A stretch of 64,000 nt of DNA, taken from assembly GCA_010093605.1 (NCBI GenBank), contig MU004186.1:203765-267764 (forward strand), read 5' to 3'. The notes under the pieces were generated by a model. The model saw only the letters and a program-made list of their open reading frames with translations. It did not search any database and was not told where the DNA came from. The DNA is from Lophium mytilinum (taxonomy: Eukaryota > Ascomycota > Dothideomycetes > Mytilinidiales > Mytilinidiaceae). Positions 22,870 to 33,240 of this stretch are shown piece after piece. How positions within the stretch are numbered: position 1 is the stretch's first letter; each line of letters opens with the position of its first letter. Both the position numbers and the translations under genes were made by a program.

Positions 22870-23868
22870 ATGTCGAAAGCAACACTCGCTATGGGTGCTG
22901 CTGCCGGCGCAGCAGCAACAGCAGCTATATACTCTCTGTTCAACAACTCCCATCCTGAGCCCCCCATTACCACGACCACCACCACGACCGTCTCGACACC
23001 CTCCCGAACCGGCCCTCCAGCTCCCTCCCCAATCACTCCTGTAGCCATCCGATCACCTCCCCTCGTTGACCCGAACGGCCTCTTCCAATACGGCTTCCCA
23101 GGACCAGTAGCTGACCTTAATCCAACTGCTTCCCTCACTTCTGCCTTCGACCGCCGCACCCGCAATCCCTTCTGGGTCGCCGAACACATTACACCCTTGT
23201 CACTATCAACACACAATGGAGACCGCAAGCACAGCGTGTTCGTGGAGGACGCCTCGATCCCCGAGATGTTCCGTGCAAAACTGAAGGACTACTTTCGGTC
23301 CGGCTACGACCGCGGGCACCAGGTCCCGGCCGCCGACGCGAAGTGGAGCCAGGAAGCCATGGATTCAACCTTCCTGCTCAGCAATATGTGCCCCCAGGTC
23401 GGTGACGGCTTCAACCGCGACTACTGGGCGCACTTTGAGGACTTCTGTCGCCGCTTGACCGGCCGCTATCCCAGCGTGCGCATTGTCACCGGCCCGTTAT
23501 ACCTGCCAAAGCGCGAAGCGGATGGCAAGTGGCGCGTCAGCTACGAGGTCATTGGAAACCCACCCAATGTGGCTGTACCGACGCACTTTTACAAAGTCAT
23601 ATTCGCAGAGGACGGGAGTGTAGGCGGTCAAGTGGCCCTGGGTGCGTTCGTGTTGCCGAACGCGGTGATTGCGAACGACAAGCCGCTCCAGGATTTTGAG
23701 GTCCCTTTGGAGGCAGTGGAGCGTGCGAGCGGGCTGGAGTTTGCGACCAAGTTGCCTGCGATGCGGCGGAAGAAGTTGTGTCAGGAGGTCAACTGCTCCA
23801 TCTTCGTGAAGGATTACAAGCAGCGACAGAAGACGTTTGCGGCTCAGAATCAGGGGGGCAGGCAATAA
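22870..23868 (+). CDS. NUC1: Mitochondrial DNA/RNA non-specific endonuclease (EndoG family), 332 aa
   Basis: Single exon. The N-terminus is Ala-rich and hydrophobic, followed by a Pro/Thr-rich linker, fitting mitochondrial targeting and membrane anchoring. The nuclease domain contains the DRGH motif at residues 147-150 (catalytic His150), followed by AADAKWS and an NMCPQ stretch with the metal-binding Asn. Family members cut DNA and RNA in mitochondria and act in apoptosis-like death and mitochondrial DNA turnover. The length is typical (yeast Nuc1 is 329 aa). The start at 22870 has MSKATLAMGAAAG, like other fungal homologues. Confidence 0.93.
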   Translation: MSKATLAMGAAAGAAATAAIYSLFNNSHPEPPITTTTTTTVSTPSRTGPPAPSPITPVAIRSPPLVDPNGLFQYGFPGPVADLNPTASLTSAFDRRTRNPFWVAEHITPLSLSTHNGDRKHSVFVEDASIPEMFRAKLKDYFRSGYDRGHQVPAADAKWSQEAMDSTFLLSNMCPQVGDGFNRDYWAHFEDFCRRLTGRYPSVRIVTGPLYLPKREADGKWRVSYEVIGNPPNVAVPTHFYKVIFAEDGSVGGQVALGAFVLPNAVIANDKPLQDFEVPLEAVERASGLEFATKLPAMRRKKLCQEVNCSIFVKDYKQRQKTFAAQNQGGRQ

Positions 23869-24745
23869 TGCACAAGTCATTTGGGCACTAGGACGGTTTG
23901 AACACGATAGGGAGACTGTTCAGTGTTATAGTACTTGAGAGCGGTATGCATTACTTTGGCGTTCCTTCTCCTAGCCACATTTCCTGAGCCCATATTGGTG
24001 GACAAGCATGGCGTGGAGTTCAATCACGCTTTGTAGAATATGCATATTTATTATCGGATGCTCTAAAACGGACGATCCCCTCTTGCATAAGACTAAGACG
24101 TCGGAAGCTTTTAGAACGAGGACTACAATGACTCGTCATAGAAATCCGTACACTCGTCTACCACTGCTTGAGGTGCCTCATGGTATTTTCAGCGTTCCGA
24201 ATAAAACAAAAGTACAGCATTTTGAACAACTGTTGACATCGTGAGGCTACTCCAGACAGTGTCAAGATGGTGTACACAGATTGGAAGCCTTATGGTATTT
24301 TCGGCGTTCTAAATGAAAGAAAAGTACAGCATTTTGGACTATTAGTAACCTCGTGAGGCTACTCAGACACTGTCAAAATGGTGTACACAGGTTTGAAGCC
24401 TCATGGTATTTTCAACATTCCGAAAAAGACAAATGTACAGCGTTTTAGACAACTGGTAACCTTGTGAGGCTACTCCAGACAGTGTTAATACGATATACAC
24501 AGATTGGAAAGTGTATCCGCTGCCCCCAGTTTCCAATAGTACATTGGGGTCCCTCCAACAATGGTAAGCAAGTGTACATGAAGAGGGGGAAGAGCGGTCA
24601 CCGTAGCTGTTTGGCAGGCACATGTGACCCTATTTACCTTCCAGCTCTCACTTCTCACCTCTTCTTCATCATCATCATCCATCAATCATAAAGTATCACG
24701 CGCAACATCGTATCATGTACCGCACCATCGTTATTATACCACTAC
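23869..24745. other. Intergenic region holding the tandem 112-nt repeat
   Basis: The region runs from the NUC1 3' end to the orphan gene at 24746. Most of it is occupied by three head-to-tail copies of a 112-nt unit plus a related tail to about 24590. The last 150 bases should contain the promoter and leader of the orphan gene. Confidence 0.6.
24158..24515 (+). repeat. Tandem triplet of a 112-nt repeat unit
   Basis: Units begin at about 24175, 24287 and 24398, giving periods of 112 and 111 nt. Each reads GCCTYATGGTATTTTC, a purine-rich stretch, AAGTACAGCATTTTG or close, TAACCTCGTGAGGCTAC, then CAGACAGTGTCAA and TGTACACAGATTGGAAG. Pairwise identity is high, with scattered transitions. The first unit is preceded by CACTGCTTGAGGTGC, a boundary also seen at dispersed copies. 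No open frame is conserved through it and no transposase signature is present. Confidence 0.85.
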
Positions 24746-26371
24746 ATGTCAACTTTCGTTAAGCTAGCCGCTTCAGACACACCTCACCTCCCTATCCGCA
24801 CCACCCGTGTCGGATTCTCTCATCCACAGCTGCATACCTACTACCACCGCAACTCAACATCCCAGCCCTGCAAGATGCCTATCTGGAACGTGCTCCTACC
24901 TGGCGGCAGGGACCATTTCCATGCAGTGAAACAAGACTCCGAGGCCAACATTCAAGTGGTCGAAGAAAACTTTCGGCAGGCCGCATTCGAAAGGAGACTA
25001 GTGGAAACGGAAGAAGATGGAAAAGAACCACCGGACCCGAAGGAATTCGCCGCCGACAAACGCCTGAAAGAGTACCAGAGGATCTATCTCAAGGGCGAGA
25101 TCGAATCACTCAAGCCTGGCCGGCTCGTGATCCTCATGGATAACCATGTATCCGCCCTTCTGGAGGCCAGGTTTTTCATGGCGGACCCGCTGTATAGGCA
25201 CGGCGTGGACGCGGATGTTCGAGTCGAGGGGCCGAGAATCTTCGTGACGTGCTATGATCTTGCAGTCGACGATGGTGAGTTGGGTCGGGAGTTCTTCACC
25301 ATGTTACCTCGCTAATCAAAACTTATAGTTGTAACTTCAGATCTGAAGGATGGTCCATTGGCCACTCCTCGAGAGGAGAAGCCACGTAGCCCGGAGAGAG
25401 GGTACCCACCTCGTCCAAAAGATCCAGAAGATCCAGAAGTTCCAGAAGAACCGACCATACCTTCAGAAGAGACGGAGGCTGGCCCTTCAAATCAGCAGCC
25501 GGCCTCTGCGTTGATCAGCTCGATAAGCGGACCGCTGGTTAACGCCTGGACAGCCTTGACCTCGATCGCTGGCCCGAATTCGGACAAGAACCCCGATGGC
25601 ACTGACGCCCACATGGAGGATCTGTTGTCCCCGCTAGAGGAGGTAGTTATCCACCCACCACCGCCAAAACCTCGCACCGAATATGCAGACTGCCCCGCCT
25701 GCAGCTATCTGAAGCCCAAGCCGAGATGTCGCGGCTGCTACAGAGACCCTCAGTGCCGCGAAACCGATGAGGATGCATGCAGCCAGACTCACGACGTGAA
25801 GTACCACACTCGGTGCGCCCTTGCCATGTGGACCATCGTTAGTACGGATCACCCGGACCCTGGCGATGTCAGGCTGAGTATTGTTGTTAGCCCCCGGCTT
25901 ACTAATGATCCGGAGTTCATGTTCAAGAAGGCGAGAAACATCCGTGCCAACGGCTTCCTCTACTCTGCGATCACGTGCCATGTGGCTCATCAGTGCGCTC
26001 ATACGGTGTTTGGAGCTCAGAAGCCTATCCACATTGACGCTGCTGAGGCCAAGACCAGAAAGGATGCTTATGAGAAACTCAGGGGGTCACTGAAGTTCGG
26101 GTTATCGGAGGCAGGAGGGGTGAGAATAGAGGACGATAAGGGCATAAAGAAAGGAACAACCGCGGACGACACGTCCGAAGAAGAGGAAGATATGACCGAC
26201 CCTGATTGGGATGGCTATATAAAGGACCAAAGTCTGTTAGGAACGGACGACGAGGACCTGCCTAGATACGAGAACGGGGAATTACGATTCCGGAAGCGTT
26301 GCAGGGAGTGTGTTAGACGCAACATGCTGTGCTGGCCGGATCATCCAGTAGATAGTGACACATGGCTATAG
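24746..26371 (+). CDS. Orphan cysteine-motif protein, 523 aa, unknown function
   Basis: Two exons: 24746-25274 and 25329-26371 (1572 nt, in frame). The ATG at 24875 (MPIWNVLLPGG) is an alternative start giving 480 aa. I do not recognise the protein. It has an acidic Pro/Glu-rich middle. A cluster of Cys pairs begins at residue 298 (CPAC, then CRGC and a later C), resembling a zinc-binding site. The C-terminus has C-x2-C-x6-C (RCRECVRRNMLC), like half of a Zn2Cys6 finger. No signal peptide or membrane segment is evident. It sits alone between the 112-nt tandem array and further repeats, so it is probably lineage-specific. Intact coding over 523 codons argues that it is still functional. Confidence 0.65.
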
Positions 26372-26403
26372 ACTAGTAGCACAATAGCTCCTAACGGATA
26401 TTT

Positions 26404-26590
26404 CTACACTTGCTTGCCGCCGTAAGAGGTGCCTTGAAGGATTTTCAGCACCCTGAAAATGAGAAGAGTGCCACATTTTGGAGTACTGGTAAACTCATGA
26501 GGCCACTCCAGACAGTGGCAACCTGCTATATGCGGATTGGAAGCATACGCGCTGGAAGATGCCCCGGGTTCCCAGTAGGTCCCCATCGGA
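26404..26590 (+). repeat. Dispersed copy of the 112-nt family
   Basis: Starts with CTTGCTTGCCGCCGTAAGAGG and continues with GGATTTTCAGCACCCTGAAAA, CCACATTTTGGAGTACTGG, CATGAGGCCACTCCAGACAG and GCGGATTGGAAG, in the same order as the tandem units. The tail to about 26590 (a CGCGCTGG and TTCCCAGTAGGTCCCC stretch) resembles the sequence after the third tandem unit at 24512-24560. Confidence 0.75.
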
Positions 26591-26599
26591 GCGCGTAGG

Positions 26600-27010
26600 G
26601 TGATGCGTAAAGGGATAACACTTGATATTAAGCCTTTGGATATTACGTTTTTCCATGTCCTTAGCGCCGTCTGACTGCCCCCGTGGTATCAAAAACGTGA
26701 AAAGCATAATGTATGGTTTAGGAGAGCTTACATTGGGCAGACTTTTGGGGGTATAGTGGCATGTATAAAGCTGCTTCAACGTGCTACGCTGAACATCAAA
26801 ACAACGGTGAGAGCACTACGTATAAGAGTGCTTGGGACGGTATGTAAGGCAGTAAGCCCAATATCAGGCTTCTGGATATTATATTTGAAGATGCATGCCA
26901 CCGTTTGAGCGCCTCCATGGTGCCAAAAAAGTCGAATATATGATGTAACATTTGTAAGGGTGAGTATTGAGCATGGCCAGCGGTATAGTGGCAGGTACAA
27001 GACACGATTC
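26600..27010 (+). repeat. Diverged tandem duplication, unit about 210-220 nt
   Basis: The segment near 26630-26780 (GGATATTACG, CGTGGTATCAAAAACG, ATAATGTATGG, GGTATAGTGGCATGTA) recurs at about 26870-27000 as GGATATTATA, CATGGTGCCAAAAAAG, ATATGATGTAAC and GGTATAGTGGCAGGTA, in the same order. Divergence is substantial. This is a second repeat type, unrelated to the 112-nt unit. Confidence 0.6.
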
Positions 27011-27129
27011 GGGCTGCTGTCTAATCGCAGGCGCGAAATCGGACAAAGGGACAGCCCTTCTTAATGATACCTCCGTCAATGCGAAGTTTAATACCCTAAT
27101 CTTCAACATGGCCGACAACCACGTGCAAG

Positions 27130-27300
27130 ATGAGCAATGAGGAATTTGTCGACGAACTTATCAACTTCTGGAAGACCTACGGTAATAAGAAGATCCCCGA
27201 CATTCAGACTATTCCGCAGACCTTAATAGACACGATTTGGGCTGCTACCTACACCTACCTTGGCGACGCGACACCCTCTATCGAAATCGCTCCTTTTTGA
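27130..27300 (+). CDS. Small open frame, 56 aa, possible gene relic
   Basis: An ATG-started frame of 56 codons has protein-like composition (MSNEEFVDELINFWKTYG at the start, WAATYTYLGD later) within repeat-rich DNA. No family is recognised. Bases around 27228-27246 (GACACGATTTGGGCTGCT) are nearly repeated at 27003-27020, so the frame may be part of duplicated debris. It may be the remains of a longer gene or may be chance. Confidence 0.2.
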   Translation: MSNEEFVDELINFWKTYGNKKIPDIQTIPQTLIDTIWAATYTYLGDATPSIEIAPF

Positions 27301-27660
27301 GGGTGATGAGCTATCTGGGGGTCTCATGCCCATACAAGATCCAAAATCTCGTAATTTTTTTTCGAAGACTGCAAATTGGATGTTCCTTTTCTCTAGCCCC
27401 ATCTCCCATTATTCTAGCGCTACAGTCTTATCTAGAGGTGCGAGACTACCGTTTTGACGCCGGAAACGACCATCAAAAACCTCTCAAGCCCATTCACTTT
27501 CTAAATACCTACGATGTAGGCCATAAGTCTGGGCATACAGATTCATCACTGCACGGTTCTGGTTTTGCACATTTGACACCACTGAGTGGAGTGGCCCAGC
27601 TGGTCAGAAGTCAGTGAGCCAAGGGGCAGTCTAATCTACCATGCTTGGGACTTGACATCG

Positions 27661-27725
27661 CGACTAAACTTTCGAAACTGGGAGGACTGCCCCAGGCAGT
27701 GGTAAACGGTTGTACACAGACTTAT
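27661..27725 (+). repeat. Partial copy of the 112-nt family (3' part)
   Basis: Only the right half is seen: GAGGACTGCCCCAGGCAGTGG, then TGTACACAGACTTATGG, matching the CTCCAGACAGTG...TGTACACAGATTGG end of the unit. The left half is absent or too diverged. Confidence 0.5.
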
Positions 27726-27814
27726 GGCCGGCCCGTGAAAACTATGCTATTCGATATGCCCTTAGTCTTTCTTACAGCTTCTAGAAATGTCTTTGCAGAG
27801 ATAAAAATATGTGC

Positions 27815-27990
27815 CTCCGGTTACCGCTGCGTAAGAAGCTTCATGTTATGTTTAGCATTCCGAAAGAGAGAAGGTGCCGACACTTTAGACAGCTAGTATA
27901 CTTGCTAAGCCACCCCGGACAGTGTCAGCCGGGTGTACGCAGATTGTAAGTGTATTCTCTGCCCCGGTTTCCTATCAATACGTTGAAGGC
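27815..27990 (+). repeat. Dispersed copy of the 112-nt family with extended tail
   Basis: Contains TTAGCATTCCGAAAGAGAGAA, CACTTTAGACAGCTAGTA, CACCCCGGACAGTGTCAG and GTGTACGCAGATTG. It then has a tail, GTGTATTCTCTGCCCC and GTTTCC, also present after the third tandem unit at 24512. The element therefore extends beyond 112 nt in at least three copies. Confidence 0.7.
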
Positions 27991-28472
27991 CCTGACATAG
28001 TGCCTTGCTAGAAGCCTGTCCACACCCCTTTATCACCATTTGAGGTCCTTCAACAGACTATAGAACTTCCGATATTACTTCCAGTCCTTAGTATCTTGAG
28101 TTGAAAGGGATTCATGAACTTACAGCCGACCTAACGAGCCAAGTTTTGTAGTGACTTAGTACCCCCCTTTTCAGCAGACGAACAACCTATTCTATTTTAA
28201 GAAAATTTGTGCGCCGCAAGCTGTAATATATGCGGGCGTCGTGATTGACAAAAGGAAAGTCTAAATATAGCTCTAGTCCAAAGTTTGAACTCTGGTTGTT
28301 GTTCTAGTCTGGTAGTTACGTAGAGGATACACGGTCCCAAAATGACCTAGGTGCTCTAGTACAGAACGACTTTCATCTCAGTCGACCCAGCCCCTGCGAA
28401 GTACTAGCATGCTACCCCGCCTGTATACGTGCACGCGAGAAATGAAAAAAGAAGACACTCAATTCGGCCTTT

Positions 28473-28605
28473 TGTACAGCTGTCTGCCGCTGCTTGTGGT
28501 CCTTTAATGGATTCTTAGCACTATAAAGAAGTTATAAACTCTTAGTTTTGCGCAGCGTGGGAGCTTATTGAAGACCTCCAAGCAGTGGCAAACAAGTGTA
28601 GCTAC
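28473..28605 (+). repeat. Decayed copy of the 112-nt family
   Basis: GTACAGCTGTCTGCCGCTGC, then TTGTGGTCCTT, GATTCTTAGCAC, GAAGACCTCCAAGCAGTGGC and AAGTGTA follow the order of the family, with more substitutions than the tandem units. Confidence 0.6.
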
Positions 28606-28684
28606 CTACTAGGAACACGTAGAATAGCCATGAGATAGCACTGTTAAGTCTGTGGGGCATACATAGCCACTACTTCTGCAAGTC

Positions 28685-28800
28685 TGTACCCTTGTTTAGC
28701 ACCGCTTGAGGTCCTCCGGTATGCCATTGCTATTTATAGAATACCACATTTGACAAGCCTCATAGCTCTCCGGGCCACCTCAGACGGTGCTGGACTGCTT
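28685..28800 (+). repeat. Decayed copy of the 112-nt family
   Basis: GTTTAGCACCGCTTGAGGTCC marks the left boundary, and GGGCCACCTCAGACGGTGCTGG the right half. The middle keeps the spacing but little identity. It is most like the copies at 35.2, 38.1 and 61.3 kb, which share GGGCCACCTC, suggesting a subfamily. Confidence 0.6.
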
Positions 28801-29103
28801 GAGTGTGCCGCTTTTTTTCTGCCTATCGTGACGTCTTAGGTGTTCAACGTTAGAATTAGTGTTGTTGCTAGAAGCCGTTTTCCGTAGGATTAGAGAATAC
28901 GATTGCAAACCCCCATTGGCGGGGGACAAGCGAGCGGGCAGCACGTCATTTTTCGCGAGCACTTGGCGCGTCTGGATGGCCGCCGGGTAGTCCACGGGTG
29001 ACTCCAGATGACTGTCCTACGGTCGACAGGGAATAAAGAAGTGGAATATGCCCTCCGTCCAGCCTCATCTCTCAAGAACCTACGCCTCTGCTCGACCCCA
29101 CTC

Positions 29104-30756
29104 ATGACACCAGGGATCATGGCCACGTCTTCCCCCAACGGCGTCGCACTCAATGGCAGCCAGAAGTATCGTAAGCCCCTCTAAACTTTTTTCTGTCGGA
29201 CATGCAAACATATTTTTGACACCTAAGCAGGCAAGATAACTTCGCAACCCGAGAATCCGTTTGCTAGCTTCATACCCGACCAGTCTTTAGCCATTGTTCC
29301 CGAATTCACCCTCGAATCTGGCGTTGTCCTCCACAATGTTCCCGTCGCGTACAAAACCTTTGGAGCCCTGTCCCCACGGGGCGACAATGCGATGGTTATT
29401 TGCCATGCCCTTACGGGAAGTGCAGATGTGGGTGACTGGTGGGGGCCCTTGCTAGGAGGACCGGGGAAAGCGTTTGACACGTCGAGATTCTTCGTCGTGT
29501 GCATGAACAGCCTGGGAAGTCCGTATGGGAGCGCAAGCCCCGTCACAGCAAAGGACGGAGATAGCACAAAAGAGCTGTACGGCCCAGAGTTCCCGCTTAC
29601 TACTGTGAGGGACGACGTCAACATCTTCAAGCTCATACTCGACGATCTTGGCGTTCGACAGATTGCTGCCGTCATTGGAGGGTCCATGGGAGGCATGCTT
29701 GTTTTGGAATTCGCATACTTTGGCAAAGACTACGTCCGGTGTATCATACCCATCGCAACCTCTGCGCGATACAGTGCGTGGGGCATAAGCTGGGGCGAGG
29801 CGCAAAGACAGAGCATTTACTGCGACCCGAAATACGACGACGGATACTATACCTTCGAGGACCCTCCATCAACCGGACTAGGAGCTGCACGTATGTCGGC
29901 ACTGCTCACCTATCGCAGCCGTGACTCGTTCGAGTCGCGATTCGGACGAAATACTCCAGATCCTTCAAGGAGACAAAATATAAACGGTGGCCAACGACCG
30001 TCCACACCATCCCAGGAACACTGGGCCATCCACAACGACGGACACAAAAACGCCCGCTCTCCACGCCCCTCCCGAGTCCCCAGCTCCGCAAGCATCACCA
30101 CTACCAACGCCACCAATCCCGCATCCTCGCACTCCGACCTCGAATTCCACAACCCATCCACCTCCCCAACCTTCTCGAAAGCCCCCAGTTCCCCCAACGG
30201 CACCACCAAAGCAGCCACGCCCTCGCAACTCGCCAAGAAACAAACCCCAACCTACTTCTCCGCGCAATCCTACCTCCGCTACCAAGGCGAGAAGTTCATC
30301 AAGCGCTTCGACGCCAACTGCTACATCGCCATCACCCGCAAGCTCGACACGCACGACGTCTCGCGCCACCGCTACCCCTCGGGCTGCACGCCCCACGACA
30401 CCGACCCCGTGATGGCGCTGCACCACGCGCTCTCGCTGATCGCCCAGCCCACCCTCATCCTGGGCATCCAGTCCGACGGCCTCTTCACCTTCGCCGAGCA
30501 GCAGGAACTCGCCGCGCATATCCCGAATGCGGCGCTGAAGACCATCGACTCGCCCGAAGGGCACGACGCGTTTCTGCTCGAGTTCGAGCAGGTCAACACG
30601 CACTTGGTAAAGTTCTTGAATGAGACGCTGCCGGATATAATGAGCCGGAGTCCGAAACTGGAGGGGGTGGTTGGGGAGTGCGATGATGGGGCTATGGGAG
30701 CGAAGAAGACGAGCACGTTTGGGGAAGCGGAGGTGGATGATATCACGGCTTGGTGA
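29104..30756 (+). CDS. MET2: Homoserine O-acetyltransferase, 530 aa
   Basis: Two exons: 29104-29170 and 29231-30756 (1593 nt). It has an alpha/beta-hydrolase fold of the MetX/Met2 family. The nucleophile elbow is GGSMGGM (Ser174). The triad is completed by Asp438 (GIQSDGLF) and His467 (PEGHDAF). ALTGSADVGDWWGPLLG is the family's oxyanion and substrate stretch. It acetylates L-homoserine with acetyl-CoA at the entry to methionine synthesis in fungi. A low-complexity Ser/Pro/Asn-rich insertion at about residues 265-345 is typical of fungal Met2 and explains the length. Related serine and cephalosporin acetyltransferases share the fold, but the whole-length pattern favours Met2. Confidence 0.92.
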
Positions 30757-31537
30757 CGATTTCAACACGATCAATGAAAGTTTAGAAGAGCTGGGACGGC
30801 GTTTTGGGACATTGGGAAATATGGGTAGGGGGTGGGCGGCTGGGCGGCTGGGGGATTGCATCGACTCTCGGCATACGCTTGAAAGAAAGTCGTGTATTAT
30901 TTTGGGGCGCGTTGTGGAGATTGGTGCGGAGGTGAGGTTCAACTCCTCGGATACCCGCAGTCTTCGTTGAATGAAGAAGTTTGCAAAATAGATACTTTAT
31001 CGCGGACCTAATCAGGTCTATGTGCTTCGTGTTATGCCTGCTTTTGGTTAGTGTTGCAGCATGTTCGATGTGAGCCTGTCAGGGTATGCCCAGGCTGGCA
31101 TTTGGATAGCTGGGCGGCTTACTACCCCCCATGGTGTTCCGCAGCGCTCATAAGGGCTGATGTCAAGCAGAGCTCTTGAGCATAAGAATTGGAATAGCGG
31201 ACTGCGGATAGGAGAAAGTGGTGCTTTTGGCAGAGGTCCTCCACCAATGCCTCGAAAGTCAGGGGGGAAAGTCACACCCGCTCGCACGTATATCAGAGCA
31301 GAAACTCTCGCATGGAGATTGCAACCAGTTGACGCTACCTGCGGCCCCCCAGCTGTGCGAAGCAGTAGAACAATACACCAAGACAGTGGTATCTACGCGC
31401 AGAATCTCAAAACGCCGAATTGCCCACCCCAATCCTAAATGCCCGAGCAGACCCAATTGCGGGGAGGTACAGAAAACACGCCTTCTCTTACAACGCCCTA
31501 GGCGTCTTCTTCCCCTTCCCGATAACTAAAAGCCCCC
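30757..31537. other. Convergent intergenic region
   Basis: About 780 bases between the 3' ends of MET2 (plus) and the TMEM115-like gene (minus). Apparent open frames on both strands lack domains, and several are shadows of the neighbouring genes. No repeat copy or RNA was seen. Confidence 0.5.
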
Positions 31538-32697
31538 TCACGACCTCCCCGCCTCCCCTTCCCGCTGCTCGTCGTGCCGCTCCGGCTCGTAGTTCGTCTC
31601 GCCCAGCATGTGCGCTGCTTGCGGCGCCTGGGGCGCCGGTGCGACGGGCCTGCTCGCCGCGGCGTGCAGGCGCTGGTCGAGCGCTTTCAGCGCGAGTGCG
31701 CGCCTCCGCTCCGCCTCCTCGCGCCGCCCGCCGCCGCGCCCGCTGCGTCCGTTGGGGTTCATGAGGCTCGGTAGGCCGCCCTCGGCTCGCGCGTGCGCTT
31801 GCTCGTTTCCGGCATCGACGTCTGAGTCCGAAAAGGGCTTGAAGACGCGCAGGGTGATTAGGGTGTTGTAGACCGAGTCCGCGAGCTTCGAGATCGGGGT
31901 GTGGATCGGCTCGGGGAAGAAGTAGGCGAAGGCGAAGGTGTCGGAGGCGTCGCCCTTCATGGTGCTGCCGTCGCCGGTGGCGGCGGAGGAGATGCTGGGT
32001 GAGAGGCGGTAGAAGCGGAGGTAGATCCAGGCGGTGAAGAAGCCGAACCAGGAGAGGAAGAGGGCGGTCTCGGTGCCGAAGAGGACACCCGAGATGGTGT
32101 TGGCGAGCAGGAAGATGGCGGGGAAGTGCTTGACGCGCATGCGGATGAGGCCTTTGAGGATGGCGACGGTGTGCTCGGGGACGAGCTGCTTGAAGGAGAC
32201 GAGGAAGGCGGCTTGGAGGGCGACGCCGCCGGAGATGGTGGTGGTTCTGGGCGCGTTAGTGGATAAGGGCAGGGAAAGCGGTGTATGAAAGCTTACAGGG
32301 CGGCATCGGACTTGGAGATGACGAAGGAGAAGACGTAGATCAGGAAGGTTAGGAGATTGGGTATCATGGCGACGAAGAGGATGAATTTTGTAAACTCGGT
32401 GGAGCTCCATGCTCGTTCCAAATAGCGTCCGCCGTAGAAGACGGTCAGCCCAGTGATTACGAGGCCGAAGACATTCTGCTCGACCACGGTGGCCAGCAGG
32501 AACACCCAAGGGTATATTATTGATACTCCGGGCACAATGGCGAGGTATGGCACGCCGTCTCCCACACCCACGATGGGCTTCTCGACCTTGGATACCCAGT
32601 CGTCCTGCGGCCGTAGCAGTGCGTTGAGGACTGTGAGGACAAGGAGCGAGACGAGGAGACTCCGGGTCAAAGGCGGGAGGTTGATGCGCGGCGCCAT
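31538..32697 (-). CDS. TMEM115-like (DUF1751, rhomboid-fold) integral membrane protein, 369 aa
   Basis: Two exons: 32697-32297 and 32246-31538 (1110 nt). Several membrane segments follow the start MAPRINLPPLTRSL, and the family pattern VVEQNVFGL, YGGRYLERAWSS and FPAIFLLANTISG is recognisable. This matches TMEM115/PL6 and yeast YOL107W, Golgi-resident relatives of rhomboids without protease residues, linked to retrograde Golgi-ER traffic. The last 120 residues are soluble and rich in Gly, Arg and Ala. A long upstream in-frame extension exists, but MAPRIN begins right before the first hydrophobic segment and is the better start. Confidence 0.88.
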
Positions 32698-33240
32698 GGT
32701 GTTCGTAAAGGTGTTGCCTGGACAGGATTCTCCCAGGCTTGGTGAAGGGAGGTATTGAATGGAGAGGATGGAGAGATGGTTGGAGGTCGAAAGAGACGGG
32801 ACAGCCTCGGGATGGGGTACGCGGCACGAAGAGGACGCCGGGAGGGAATTCGGCGCGGTGAAGGGTGAGAAGCAGACGATGCCAGCAGCCCTGGAGGATG
32901 CCGTGGAGTCGTGAACGTCGGGCTTGGCTTTGCTGCTGAGGCGTCCTGGGCGTCCCCCGTGGCCGATCATCCCGTCTCGGCCCATTCTTTCGGCCCACCT
33001 GGGCAGGCTAACTAGCCGGAGCCGTAGCGCAGGACAAGAGGCACCATTGTGCCACCAGATACTCCACCTGCAGCTATCCTCGATCCTCACCCGCCGCGTC
33101 TTCAACCCGACTCCAACACCAAATCCCGCCGTCAAACCCTATCGCCAACTACTGCGCATCATCTGCCCTCCCGTCCCGCCTCCTTCTTGACGCGACCCCA
33201 TTGTTTCTAGAGCTCGCGCGTCCCGCGACGGCCATGCGCA
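32698..33240. promoter_or_regulatory. Divergent upstream region
   Basis: These 543 bases separate the TMEM115-like gene (minus) from the LisH/WD40 gene (plus) and should hold both promoters. Open frames through it are extensions of the flanking genes and have promoter-like, Ser/Pro-biased translations. No specific element was identified. Confidence 0.4.

Larger units (their letters stand above)
26372..29103. other. Repeat-rich gene desert
   Basis: Some 2.7 kb without a credible long gene. It contains dispersed copies of the 112-nt family (about 26404, 27661, 27815, 28473 and 28685), a duplicated 200-nt segment (26600-27010) and one 56-codon frame. Frames such as 27237-27617 have no domain and run through repeat-like DNA. 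The tract looks like accumulated, decayed repeats. The last 150 bases lead into MET2. Confidence 0.6.

Noticed and set aside
24158-24515. CRISPR-like array
   Set aside because: The 112-nt units abut directly without unique spacers, and the genome is eukaryotic.
27237-27617. 126-codon open frame in the repeat zone
   Set aside because: No domain, unusual composition, and it overlaps a competing 56-codon frame and repeat-like DNA.
29965-30942. 325-codon frame on the minus strand over MET2
   Set aside because: Antisense shadow of the MET2 low-complexity insertion; the Gly/Val/Arg-rich translation has no domain.
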